Assembly (NCBI GenBank): GCA_934149105.1
Contig: CAKPDP010000006.1
Span: 47,365-111,364 of the forward strand
DNA: 64,000 nt
DNA from: an uncultured Bacilli bacterium
Lineage (GTDB): Bacteria > Bacillota_I > Bacilli_A > RF39 > UBA660
Reading direction: 5' to 3'
A model generated the notes under the pieces. It saw only the letters and a list, made by a program, of their open reading frames with translations, was not told the origin of the DNA and searched no databases. Position numbers and translations under genes: made by a program. Below are positions 26,682 through 34,465 of the stretch, piece by piece (the first letter of the stretch is position 1; each line of letters starts with the position of its first letter).

Positions 26682-27620
26682 CTAATAAAATATAGTAACT
26701 GTATGATGATATGGTAAATTATTTTTCTTTTTTCTTCCCATTTTCCATATCAAATTATCTAATTCAACAGAATTAATTTCTTTTCCCATCTCTTTAAGTT
26801 TTTTCTTCATCAATTCAAGAGCATACAACATATTAGCTCTAATCTCTACTTCCATTTCACTATTTGCTTCAATTTCTATCTCATTATCAACTTTTTCTGC
26901 TAACTCATAATTATATTCCAAAACACCATAAGTTCTCAAAGTTCTAGGAATACCATAATCTGCACAACCTAACATATTATTTACATTCCCAATATTTTTA
27001 TTTATAGTTTTAGACATATAAAACAAATCATTTACAAGTAAAATTGCTCTTTTATTAAAACGAATTACTTTTCCCTTATATTCACTACAATCATTAAAAA
27101 ATTTAAAATTATTAATTATATATTCTAAAAGTTCATAATCGCTTTTAATTTCAAATAATTCAGTATAAAATTCTTCTTTCTTTTTATATATAACATTAAT
27201 TGTATCTAAAAATAATTTATATCTTGTTTCTATTAAAGATAATTCTCCAATATCACTTAAAAAAATATTTTTAAATTCATCATAAGATATTTCATGTAAA
27301 TAATTTATATCTAAAAATTGAAAGTTTTTCTCAGAAATATCCAAAAGTCTCAAAAATAATGCTTCTGACCCCTTAACTTCTTCATTATGATATATTACCT
27401 TATACTTAGGTTTTTGCCAAAAGCAAAAATTAAGACTTTCTATTATAAATACTAATAATATTTTTTCTTTTTCTCCTAATTTCAAATCAAAACTAGAATA
27501 CCAATGTTTATAATTTGGTATCTCAAAATTTATTACAAAGTCCTTTAACATATTTTCATTTATTTTAACATAATTACTATTATCAACTACACATTTAATC
27601 TCGTCATAAGTATTATCCAT
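26682..27620 (-). CDS. Queuosine salvage protein (DUF2419/Qng1-like glycosylase)
   Basis: 312 residues matching the DUF2419 family in several blocks: IIESLNFCFWQKPKYKV near the N-terminus, KFFNDCSEYKGKVIRFNKRAILLVNDL in the middle, and CADYGIPRTLRTYGVLEY with AEKVDNEIEIEANSEMEVEIRA towards the end. Family members are queuosine 5'-phosphate N-glycosidases that release queuine for reuse in tRNA-guanine exchange. It implies that the host takes up queuosine from its surroundings. The ATG at 27620 is chosen because GGAG lies 7 nt upstream; a TTG at 27644 would precede that site. Confidence 0.88.
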   Translation of the reverse strand: MDNTYDEIKCVVDNSNYVKINENMLKDFVINFEIPNYKHWYSSFDLKLGEKEKILLVFIIESLNFCFWQKPKYKVIYHNEEVKGSEALFLRLLDISEKNFQFLDINYLHEISYDEFKNIFLSDIGELSLIETRYKLFLDTINVIYKKKEEFYTELFEIKSDYELLEYIINNFKFFNDCSEYKGKVIRFNKRAILLVNDLFYMSKTINKNIGNVNNMLGCADYGIPRTLRTYGVLEYNYELAEKVDNEIEIEANSEMEVEIRANMLYALELMKKKLKEMGKEINSVELDNLIWKMGRKKKNNLPYHHTVTIFY

Positions 27621-27740
27621 TTTTTCTCTCCTAATAGTTTTCAATTATTTATACCCACATTATATCATAAAACAATCTAAATTATTAAACTAGAATAATA
27701 TTTATTTATCATTATCTATATACTATTACTAGGTGATCCT

Positions 27741-28271
27741 ATGAATATTAAAAAAATAAAATTACTAGCAATCCTTGGTATTTTCTTAATCTCTTTTCCC
27801 TGTCATTTTATCTATGATCTCTGTCCCAACTTCCTAACCTCTATCTTCTTCCCCGTAAACGAAAGTATCTGGGAACACATGAAAATAATCTTTACTTCTA
27901 CTATCCTGTATAGTCTCATAGACTATACCCTATTAAAAAGAAACAATCTTCCTCTTCATAACTTTAAATATCAATTATTTATAACCCCAATCATTGGACT
28001 AATATCTTACCTAATAATCTATCTCCCCATCTATCATTTCTTAGGAGAAATCCTCCCTCTCTCTATTATCTTACTCTTAATAATCTATATCCTAGAACAA
28101 ATTATCTCTTATTATATCCTTATATCTAACCATAACCAACTCCTAAACTTAATCTCCATCCCAATAATTATAATAATCTATCTTCTCTTTACCTACTTAA
28201 CCTATTACCCACCTAAATTCTATCTCTTCTATGACACCTTAAACAAAACCTATAGTCTACCTAATAAATAA
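27741..28271 (+). CDS. DUF6512-like membrane protein
   Basis: 176 residues, about five or six membrane spans rich in Ile, Leu and Tyr. The conserved loop FFPVNESIWEHMKI (about residues 35-50) is the mark of this family, known only as an integral membrane protein of Firmicutes. The ATG lies 3 nt after AGGTGATC, and a TATACT box sits only about 20 nt upstream, so the leader is very short. Function unknown. Confidence 0.75.
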   Translation: MNIKKIKLLAILGIFLISFPCHFIYDLCPNFLTSIFFPVNESIWEHMKIIFTSTILYSLIDYTLLKRNNLPLHNFKYQLFITPIIGLISYLIIYLPIYHFLGEILPLSIILLLIIYILEQIISYYILISNHNQLLNLISIPIIIIIYLLFTYLTYYPPKFYLFYDTLNKTYSLPNK

Positions 28272-28357
28272 CCTATCCATAACTTTCCCCTTCTCCCTAA
28301 ACACCCTGTTTTAAATCCTAATTCCCAATATATTATTTGAGAATTTTCGGTATTCCA

Positions 28358-28399
28358 AAATAAGAACTGTAATGCTATCTTTCATTACAGTTCTTATTT
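28358..28399 (-). terminator. Long perfect hairpin after the first SipW-signal gene
   Basis: A 17-bp perfect inverted repeat (28358-28374 and 28383-28399) with an 8-nt loop, beginning about five bases after the stop codon at 28404. The 3' arm is T-rich on the minus strand. The likely role is transcription termination or 3' end protection. Confidence 0.75.
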
Positions 28400-28403
28400 A
28401 CAT

Positions 28404-30176
28404 TTAATTAACTATGAATGGGCTTTCGCTGGTTCCATCTCCCAAATCTACACCTATCCCAGGGGCTAAAGAAACGACAGGCCGAACCCCAAAGTTGTTG
28501 CGGCCCCCATAGTAGTAGCCAAAGTAATCGATGGAGTACATACACGCCATATTCACATTATTATAGGCGAAATGGATAGGCGTACCAGACCACCAATAAT
28601 TGGTTGAAGAACTACTAAAAGAAAATTCTCTTCCGGCATACATTGCTTCATCGGTTGTCATTAAGCCTACAGGGTATGTAAGCTTTCCATTTCCAATACT
28701 AGAGTCTACTGTAAAGGCATCATTACTATTACTACAGTCTAGACTTGGTTTATAGGTTTCTGCTCTAGTACGACCTGCAAAATAAATAGAACTAGTACTA
28801 GAGGTATCTTTACTTAGTAATGGGCCTTTTGTAATCGTTCGGTCATTGCAATAAATTGTATCTTCTAACTTATCTGTATAACTAGTCATATTAGTCTTAT
28901 ACCAATTATCTACGACTGCCTTTATGGTAGAATCATTAGTATTAGTAAACATCTTTGTTTTAGCCGTTTCAATATTATCTCCTCCAGTTAGGGTTAAATA
29001 AGATACACTTGAGCTATTTCCAAAATCATGAATATAATAAACACTACTACAACTATCACTAGTACTTAGACAAGTATAATGATATTTTGTTGCCAAGGTT
29101 GTTCGATCACTACTCCAACTACTACTAGTTTTCGTATCTTTTAAAGTATAAGTACCATTAGAATATGTTACATCATTTCCATAGACATAATCATCAGTGA
29201 CACTCCTCATATCTTTAGAAGATGCAACATATCTAGTTCCATACATATATCCGACATCGGCAGGGCTAGTATAATAACTGTTAAAAGCACTAGTTCCTAT
29301 CTGCGTTGCCGTCCCTGTCGTATTTGTACATTGATTATTTGAAGGTGTTCCATTGTAAATCATTTTAATGCCACCAGTATCAGTAGTTCTGATTATTTTC
29401 CAACAAAAACCTGCGAATAAGACATTATTATTGGTTACAGCTCCTCTAAAATAATAAATAGGATATTGATCTGAGGCCGTACTACTTAACATGTATAATC
29501 CTTTACCATTAGTATCACTACTAATCTTTGAAAAATCAATATTATTATCTAATTCATAATCTAAAGTTACAGTATCATCAAATAATGACACCGTACTATC
29601 TAATGGTTTAGATAAAGAGTTAGAGCCTGTATTAAATTCTACGATGCCATTAAAACTTCCTTTATCTATATCATTTTGTTCAGTATTAGTATCATTTAAA
29701 TAAACCATTATATAGTAAGTTTTACTAGATCTAGCTTTAATAGTATCTTGTTTAACTAAACTAGATCTAGACATACCTCTTTTAGCATTCTCACTGTATG
29801 TGGTTTGAGTAGATAATTCTGTCCATTTAAGATTCTTAGAAGTACTACTAGTTAAAGTAACATAACCATCGACATTTACTTTAACACTACCTTCGTTATT
29901 TACAGTAATACTATAAATCTGACAAGCTGTATAGCCATTACTATCCTGACATTGGGCTTTTGCAGCATCATTTAATAAGCTTTCTTTAAGTGGTATTAAT
30001 TTATCATCTTTAGTAAGTAATTTAACATTCATAGATATTTTAACATTAGCAATACTACCACTAATAGCATTATTACTACTACTAACACTGACACTAAAGT
30101 AAGCATATGTACCAGAAATAAAAGCTACTACAATAGCCATAACAAAAACTAACAAATATAATTTTTTACCTTTCAT
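28404..30176 (-). CDS. SipW-signal surface protein with C-terminal GVRPVVSL domain (copy 1)
   Basis: 590 residues. The SipW-type signal reads FVMAIVVAFISGTYAYFSVSVSSS, followed by a beta-sandwich region like TasA/camelysin exported proteins (about residues 30-200). A larger Ser/Thr/Tyr/Asn-rich domain then ends YYYGGRNNFGVRPVVSLAPG and SESPFIVN, the pattern of DUF6273/fibrobacter-succinogenes-type carbohydrate-surface domains. No LPXTG. Its first ~170 residues are the same as those of the gene at 42289-44091, with one base difference in 518. A run of 19 T lies about 45 bp upstream of the start. Secreted; exact role unknown. Confidence 0.8.
   Translation of the reverse strand: MKGKKLYLLVFVMAIVVAFISGTYAYFSVSVSSSNNAISGSIANVKISMNVKLLTKDDKLIPLKESLLNDAAKAQCQDSNGYTACQIYSITVNNEGSVKVNVDGYVTLTSSTSKNLKWTELSTQTTYSENAKRGMSRSSLVKQDTIKARSSKTYYIMVYLNDTNTEQNDIDKGSFNGIVEFNTGSNSLSKPLDSTVSLFDDTVTLDYELDNNIDFSKISSDTNGKGLYMLSSTASDQYPIYYFRGAVTNNNVLFAGFCWKIIRTTDTGGIKMIYNGTPSNNQCTNTTGTATQIGTSAFNSYYTSPADVGYMYGTRYVASSKDMRSVTDDYVYGNDVTYSNGTYTLKDTKTSSSWSSDRTTLATKYHYTCLSTSDSCSSVYYIHDFGNSSSVSYLTLTGGDNIETAKTKMFTNTNDSTIKAVVDNWYKTNMTSYTDKLEDTIYCNDRTITKGPLLSKDTSSTSSIYFAGRTRAETYKPSLDCSNSNDAFTVDSSIGNGKLTYPVGLMTTDEAMYAGREFSFSSSSTNYWWSGTPIHFAYNNVNMACMYSIDYFGYYYGGRNNFGVRPVVSLAPGIGVDLGDGTSESPFIVN
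29626..30143 (-). repeat. 518-bp near-identical block, copy 1
   Basis: Matches 43538-44055 in the same orientation at a constant offset of 13912 bp; I find a single mismatch (G/A within AAA(G/A)TAAGC). Identity stops abruptly at both ends inside the two genes. This suggests recent gene conversion or duplication. Confidence 0.9.
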
Positions 30177-30220
30177 AAATTAATACCTTCAATCTTATCC
30201 TATTTTAATTATAGTTTACC

Positions 30221-30239
30221 AAAAAAAAAAAAAAAAAAA
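30221..30239. repeat. 19-nt poly-A/T tract upstream of SipW-signal copy 1
   Basis: Nineteen consecutive A on the plus strand (T on the coding strand), about 45 bp before the start at 30176. It is preceded on the coding strand by AAAAAGTCAC. It may act as the U-run of a terminator for rpsP-khpA and/or as a slippage-prone spacer. Confidence 0.8.
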
Positions 30240-30284
30240 GTGACTTTTTAACTAATAGTTTATCTAATCTAAATAAAAAAAGAA

Positions 30285-30536
30285 CTAATATGCTTCCACA
30301 TTAATTCTTACTCTTTTTCCTTCATCAATACTAGAACAAGCTTGAACTATAGTCCTAATAGCCGCTATAGTCTTTCCATCTTTTCCAATAATATGTGCCA
30401 TATCTGAACTAGCTACTAAAGCCTCGATCTGAATAACATCTTCTTCTGAGGATTCAAACTCTTTAACTGACACACTCTCTGGATCTTCAACCATTTCTTT
30501 CAAAATAGTCTCTGTAAGTATTACTTCTTTCCTCAT
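30285..30536 (-). CDS. khpA: KH domain RNA-binding protein KhpA
   Basis: About 83 residues containing one KH domain with the RNA-binding loop IIGKDGKTIAAIRTIVQA. KhpA partners with KhpB/EloR in Firmicutes to bind RNA and affect cell elongation and division. The usual genomic order rpsP-khpA-rimM-trmD is partly kept here. The ATG at 30536 is preferred because it follows AAGG at normal spacing; an earlier ATG (30560) lies inside rpsP. Confidence 0.92.
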   Translation of the reverse strand: MRKEVILTETILKEMVEDPESVSVKEFESSEEDVIQIEALVASSDMAHIIGKDGKTIAAIRTIVQACSSIDEGKRVRINVEAY

Positions 30537-30537
30537 A

Positions 30538-30810
30538 TTACTTACCTTGTTTAGCTTCATGGAATTTCTTCATAATTCCATTCTTACTTAATAATGCTCT
30601 AACAGTATCTGTAGGAATAGCTCCATTATTTAACCATTTCATAGCCAATTCTTCATCGATATTTATTTCAGCTGGATTAGTTAATGGATTATATGTACCA
30701 ATTTTCTCAATAAACTTTCCATCTCTAGGACTTCTAGAATCTGCTACTACGATACGATAGAAAGGTGCCTTCTTAGCGCCCATTCTCTTAAGTCTCATCT
30801 TTGTTGCCAT
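30538..30810 (-). CDS. rpsP: 30S ribosomal protein S16
   Basis: 90 residues, family-typical length, beginning MATKMRLKRMGAKKAPFYRI, followed by VVADSRSPRDGKFIEKIGTYNP and LNNGAIPTDTVRALL. A small-subunit protein needed for 30S assembly. It has its own promoter (TTGACA-17-TATCAT) and an AAGGAGG ribosome binding site; khpA follows. Confidence 0.98.
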   Translation of the reverse strand: MATKMRLKRMGAKKAPFYRIVVADSRSPRDGKFIEKIGTYNPLTNPAEINIDEELAMKWLNNGAIPTDTVRALLSKNGIMKKFHEAKQGK

Positions 30811-30845
30811 TATAATTCCTCCTTCTCTTTCATAAATTTAAATAT

Positions 30846-30874
30846 ATGATACCATATCTTTTTTTCTCTGTCAA
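30846..30874 (-). promoter_or_regulatory. Promoter of rpsP-khpA
   Basis: Minus strand: TTGACA (30869-30874), 17 bp, TATCAT (30846-30851), about 36 bp before rpsP. Confidence 0.8.
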
Positions 30875-30891
30875 CCATTTTATGTTACAGT

Positions 30892-31353
30892 CTATCTTCC
30901 TTTTCCCTTCTCATTAGAAATAGCATAATTATCTACTCTTACATTAGTACAAGTATAACGCATCTTCCTTAATTCTTCTATCACTAACTCTATCTTCTCT
31001 AAGGATAAATTTCGATATTCTTTCCCTAAATATTTTAAATATTCATTAACTAACTTCATTCTGAATCTCTCAGCGTCCATTAAAGTCTGACTAATAACAC
31101 CCCAATTACTATCATCATCTGGATCTACACTCTTAATTATCTTTATATATCTCTCTAACTTAAGTTCTATCTTCTTCTTAACTATCTTCTCGATCAATTT
31201 CTTATCTGTAATTAAAATATTACTAACCATAAGTTCATCTTGTTTCTGTCTCTTAGGACTTAATAGATAAAGATTATTAACTTCATAATTCTCATATACC
31301 ATCTCTGTAACTTTATTATTTTTATCTATATAATACTTACTATTCTTCTTCAT
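30892..31353 (-). CDS. Conserved-looking protein of unknown function between trmD and rpsP
   Basis: 153 residues, mostly alpha-helical and charged. The most distinctive segment is SVDPDDDSNWGVISQTLMDAERFRMKLVNEY in its middle. No signal peptide, membrane span or catalytic motif that I recognise. It overlaps the end of trmD by 14 nt, so it is probably translationally coupled to it, and it precedes rpsP, which has its own promoter. Its place among ribosome and tRNA maturation genes suggests, but does not prove, a link to RNA or ribosomes. Confidence 0.55.
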   Translation of the reverse strand: MKKNSKYYIDKNNKVTEMVYENYEVNNLYLLSPKRQKQDELMVSNILITDKKLIEKIVKKKIELKLERYIKIIKSVDPDDDSNWGVISQTLMDAERFRMKLVNEYLKYLGKEYRNLSLEKIELVIEELRKMRYTCTNVRVDNYAISNEKGKGR

Positions 31354-32026
31354 CTTGAACCTTCTTTTCTAATAGATCCTTTCGGTAAATCCCCGTTAAT
31401 CTTACTTTTTCTTTATATCTATATTCCTCTATTTTCTTATGATGTCCCGATAATAAAATCTCTGGAACTTTCATTCCCCTAAAATCTAATGGTTTCGTAT
31501 AATTAGGATAATCTACTAAATTATCATCAAATGTCTCAGAATTCAAGGATTCTTCACTGATAACTCCTGGTATTAATCTCGTAATAGCGTCCACTACCAC
31601 CATACTAGGAATTTCTCCTCCCGTTAAAACATAGTCCCCTATCGATATTTCTCTATCGACAATTGACTTCACTCTCTCATCAAATCCCTCATAATGACCA
31701 CATAATAATATTAAATGTTTCTTTAAGGAAAGTTCTCTAGCCGTCTTCTGTTTAAACACTTCTCCTGAAGGAGTAAGCATAATAACCATACTATCTTCAT
31801 CTTTTAGATCCTCTACCGCTTTAAAGATAGGTTCACACATAAGAACCATACCTCCTCCTCCCCCAATCGGATAATCATCCACCTGCTTATTTTTAAAAGG
31901 AGAATAATCCCTTAAATTATGAACCTCTATCTTAACATATTCCTTCTTTCTAGCTCTTCCAATAATCGATTGTTCTAAAAAGCCCGTATACATATCTGGA
32001 AACAAAGTAATTATATCTATCTTCAT
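31340..32026 (-). CDS. trmD: tRNA (guanine-N1-)-methyltransferase TrmD
   Basis: 228 residues. Methylates G37 of tRNAs reading CNN codons, preventing frameshifts. The SPOUT trefoil-knot region is visible as LLCGHYEGFDERV, IGDYVLTGGEIPSMVVVDAITRLIPGV, with the C-terminal helical domain ending HHKKIEEYRYKEKVRLT. The start overlaps the rimM stop (ATGA-type overlap of 4 nt), the classical rimM-trmD arrangement. Confidence 0.97.
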   Translation of the reverse strand: MKIDIITLFPDMYTGFLEQSIIGRARKKEYVKIEVHNLRDYSPFKNKQVDDYPIGGGGGMVLMCEPIFKAVEDLKDEDSMVIMLTPSGEVFKQKTARELSLKKHLILLCGHYEGFDERVKSIVDREISIGDYVLTGGEIPSMVVVDAITRLIPGVISEESLNSETFDDNLVDYPNYTKPLDFRGMKVPEILLSGHHKKIEEYRYKEKVRLTGIYRKDLLEKKVQDEEE

Positions 32027-32517
32027 TCTATCAACCCTTTTAAATCTGCTATAACCATTATCTTCTTCTTAAGATCAATATCTAACACTAATTCTTTTAC
32101 CCAAGGAACTAAATAATCTTTGTCATTTCCCCTAATAACAATAACTTCATTAGTACTATATTTATCTATTCTCTTGATCTTACCTACCAATCTATCCTTC
32201 TGATAAACATCTATTCCTATCAAATCACTATCCAAATATTCCCCCTCTTTAAATATTATATCATTCTTTAAAACATAAACATTACTTCCCTTATACTTAA
32301 GAACTTCATTAATATTATTATATCCTTCTAATGTTATCATTTCAAATATTTTATGATGCCTATAACTATTAATTACTTCTCTAGCCTTATCTTTTCCAAT
32401 ATAAATATTAACACCCTTCTTAAAGATCTTCTCCTTATATTTAAAATCCGAAAGTATCCTAACTTCCCCTTTAACGCCATGAGTATTAACTATCTTCCCA
32501 ATAAATACATATTCCAT
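32023..32517 (-). CDS. rimM: Ribosome maturation factor RimM
   Basis: 164 residues. N-terminal RimM barrel (YVFIGKIVNTHGVKGEVRILSD) and C-terminal PRC-barrel (LIGIDVYQKDRLVGKIKRID ... DYLVPWVKELVLDIDL). Helps 30S 3'-domain assembly. Followed with overlap by trmD. Confidence 0.96.
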   Translation of the reverse strand: MEYVFIGKIVNTHGVKGEVRILSDFKYKEKIFKKGVNIYIGKDKAREVINSYRHHKIFEMITLEGYNNINEVLKYKGSNVYVLKNDIIFKEGEYLDSDLIGIDVYQKDRLVGKIKRIDKYSTNEVIVIRGNDKDYLVPWVKELVLDIDLKKKIMVIADLKGLIE

Positions 32518-32525
32518 ATCTTTAC

Positions 32526-32885
32526 CTACTTCTTCCTAACTCTCTTCTTATCATAACTAACTAAAGTTGAAACACATTCATAATTAACAGCCTTATCATT
32601 TCTTATATTATAATAAATTCTAGGCTCTTGATAACCAACTTTCATAAGTCCATACTTCAAATAATCAACATATTCTCTAAAAGGAATATAACTATCTCTT
32701 CTAGTCTCTACACCTTTATAAAAAGCAGTATTTCTCAAACAATAAACTAAATGATTATCCCTAACTAATGTCTCTATATCTTGAATTTTCATATCACTAA
32801 TTTCTTCTATAACACTTTTAACTATCTTATCAGCTTCTTCTCTTCTAAGATTAAATGTCTCTCTAAATTTATTCATACCTCTCAT
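32526..32885 (-). CDS. Hypothetical protein between rimM and an rRNA methylase
   Basis: 119 residues, no family recognised. Charged and probably a compact alpha/beta domain (FRETFNLRREEADKIVKSVIEE, then YIPFREYVDYLKYGLMK). Starts with an ATGA overlap with the methyltransferase gene and ends 8 nt before rimM, so it is part of the same RNA-maturation operon. A second ATG at 32876 (MNKFRETF) could also be used. Confidence 0.55.
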   Translation of the reverse strand: MRGMNKFRETFNLRREEADKIVKSVIEEISDMKIQDIETLVRDNHLVYCLRNTAFYKGVETRRDSYIPFREYVDYLKYGLMKVGYQEPRIYYNIRNDKAVNYECVSTLVSYDKKRVRKK

Positions 32886-33625
32886 CCCAATTTCTCCTTA
32901 TTTAATTCATATAAAATAATACCTGCACTAACTCCTACATTCAAGCTCTCGCATTCTTTCTTCATAGGAATATATATCCTTGTATCTACCATATCCAGTA
33001 TTTCTTTCTTTATCCCTTTTCCTTCATTACCTAATATAAGTCCATATTTATCATGAGCTTTAAACTCTCTAACATTAACTCCCCCATGAACGTCAGTTCC
33101 TATTACTTGGTATCCTCTATCTCTAAGATCTAAAATACACTTAAACACATCTCTTCTAACTATATTAAGATGAAATATCATTCCCTCACTACTTCTAATA
33201 ACCTTAGGATTATATAAATCTACTGTATCTAAAGATAGCACTAAAGTCTCTATTCCTAAAGCTACACTACTTCTAATAATAGTTCCCAAATTACCAGGAT
33301 CCTGAACATTATCTAAGATAAGCACTTTAGTGCCAATTACTTCACCACTATTCTTCTTCTTGACTACTCCCATTACCGGATTAATACTATCCGTACTACT
33401 AATCTTCTTCATTACCTCTTTACTAACTATTATTATTTTAACATTTTCTAAGGAATATTCTTCTTTATCTAAAATAATTAACTCTTCTAGTAATCCTTCC
33501 TTATAAGCTTCTTCTACCAAATGCCTAGTCTCTACCAAAAAACAATTCTCTAAATCCCTATACTTCTTCTCTTTAAGCTTACTAATATCTTTTACATACT
33601 TATTATTAACAGACGTTATTACCAT
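32882..33625 (-). CDS. SpoU-family rRNA 2'-O-methyltransferase (TrmH/RlmB-like)
   Basis: 247 residues. The N-terminal substrate-binding part (VNNKYVKDISKLKEKKYRDLENCFLVE) is typical of the RlmB/TsnR branch. The SPOUT catalytic knot shows the three SpoU motifs: LDNVQDPGNLGTIIRSSVALG, LILGNEGKGI and IPMKKECESLNVGVSAGIILYEL. It should 2'-O-methylate rRNA (or tRNA) with SAM; the target cannot be told from the sequence. First of a run of RNA-maturation genes leading to trmD. Confidence 0.9.
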   Translation of the reverse strand: MVITSVNNKYVKDISKLKEKKYRDLENCFLVETRHLVEEAYKEGLLEELIILDKEEYSLENVKIIIVSKEVMKKISSTDSINPVMGVVKKKNSGEVIGTKVLILDNVQDPGNLGTIIRSSVALGIETLVLSLDTVDLYNPKVIRSSEGMIFHLNIVRRDVFKCILDLRDRGYQVIGTDVHGGVNVREFKAHDKYGLILGNEGKGIKKEILDMVDTRIYIPMKKECESLNVGVSAGIILYELNKEKLG

Positions 33626-33635
33626 CTTCCCACCT

Positions 33636-34268
33636 CTAATTCCTTAACTTCTTCCTTATTTCTTTATAATTAGGACAATATTCTTCTACTACCATCCAAA
33701 AATATTTAGAATGATTAGGATAAACCAAATGTGCCAGTTCATGAACACAAACATAATCTAAACAATCAATATCATATCCAAAAAGTTCCTTATTTAAAGT
33801 AATAACATGACTTCTTGTATTACATACTCCCCATCTTGATTTCATCTTCCTAATTCTTAAACTAGGTCTAGGAATATCTTCTCTAAACTTAGAATACCAA
33901 TCAAATAAATGATTACTAAAAGTATTCTTTATATAATTATCTCTAAACTTCTCTAACATCTTCTCATCTCGAACCATTATAATATCATCACAAACATAAA
34001 TCTTCTTAACATTAGGAGCCATTTTTATTACATAAGCTTTTCCAAATAAATAAAATTTACCATCATTATTTCTAGCTTCTTTTAAGGAAACTCTCCTAGC
34101 CATCTTCTCTATTGTCACCTTATTAGAAGTAATCAACTTTTTAATCATTCTCTCTGTCGTCAAATATCCCGTTGTAACTACAATTTTTCCATCTTTAACT
34201 CTAATATAAGTATTTTTATTATTCTTTCTAATTATTTCTATTTCATATTCTTTTCCATCAATAAGCAT
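33636..34268 (-). CDS. YgjP-like (DUF45/M48-type) zinc metallopeptidase domain protein
   Basis: 210 residues. The zinc site CVHELAHLVYPNHSKYFW (HExxH followed by a third His) and the preceding SRWGVCNTRSHVITLNKEL are the hallmarks of the YgjP/WLM-like group. The physiological substrate of this group is not established. The ATG follows GGTGAT. It lies 10 nt upstream of the rRNA methylase gene and is probably the first gene of that operon. Confidence 0.88.
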   Translation of the reverse strand: MLIDGKEYEIEIIRKNNKNTYIRVKDGKIVVTTGYLTTERMIKKLITSNKVTIEKMARRVSLKEARNNDGKFYLFGKAYVIKMAPNVKKIYVCDDIIMVRDEKMLEKFRDNYIKNTFSNHLFDWYSKFREDIPRPSLRIRKMKSRWGVCNTRSHVITLNKELFGYDIDCLDYVCVHELAHLVYPNHSKYFWMVVEEYCPNYKEIRKKLRN

Positions 34269-34394
34269 ATTATCACCGTTATTGCTATTGTATCAGATTT
34301 CTATCAAAAAGTCTTTAGTTTAAAGTGTTTTTTATTCCAAAATCAAAATATTTTTTCCCTTTCTAAATAAATAATAATCCCTGTTTACCAAAAA

Positions 34395-34425
34395 TTTTAG
34401 CAATCTACCTTGACAATTGCTAAAA
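34395..34425 (+). promoter_or_regulatory. CIRCE-like HrcA operator
   Basis: Perfect 10-bp inverted repeat TTTTAGCAAT / ATTGCTAAAA with an 11-bp spacer. Viewed as CIRCE (9-9-9), the arms TTAGCAATC and AATTGCTAA differ from TTAGCACTC and GAGTGCTAA at one and two positions. It overlaps the -35 box of the clpB promoter, where a repressor would block polymerase. Confidence 0.75.
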
Positions 34426-34437
34426 TAATGTTATAAT
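34410..34437 (+). promoter_or_regulatory. Promoter of clpB
   Basis: TTGACA (34410-34415), 16 bp, TATAAT (34432-34437) preceded by TGT (extended -10). Its -35 box lies within the CIRCE-like repeat. Confidence 0.85.
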
Positions 34438-34465
34438 TAATAACGTACAAAGGAAGGTGATAAGT

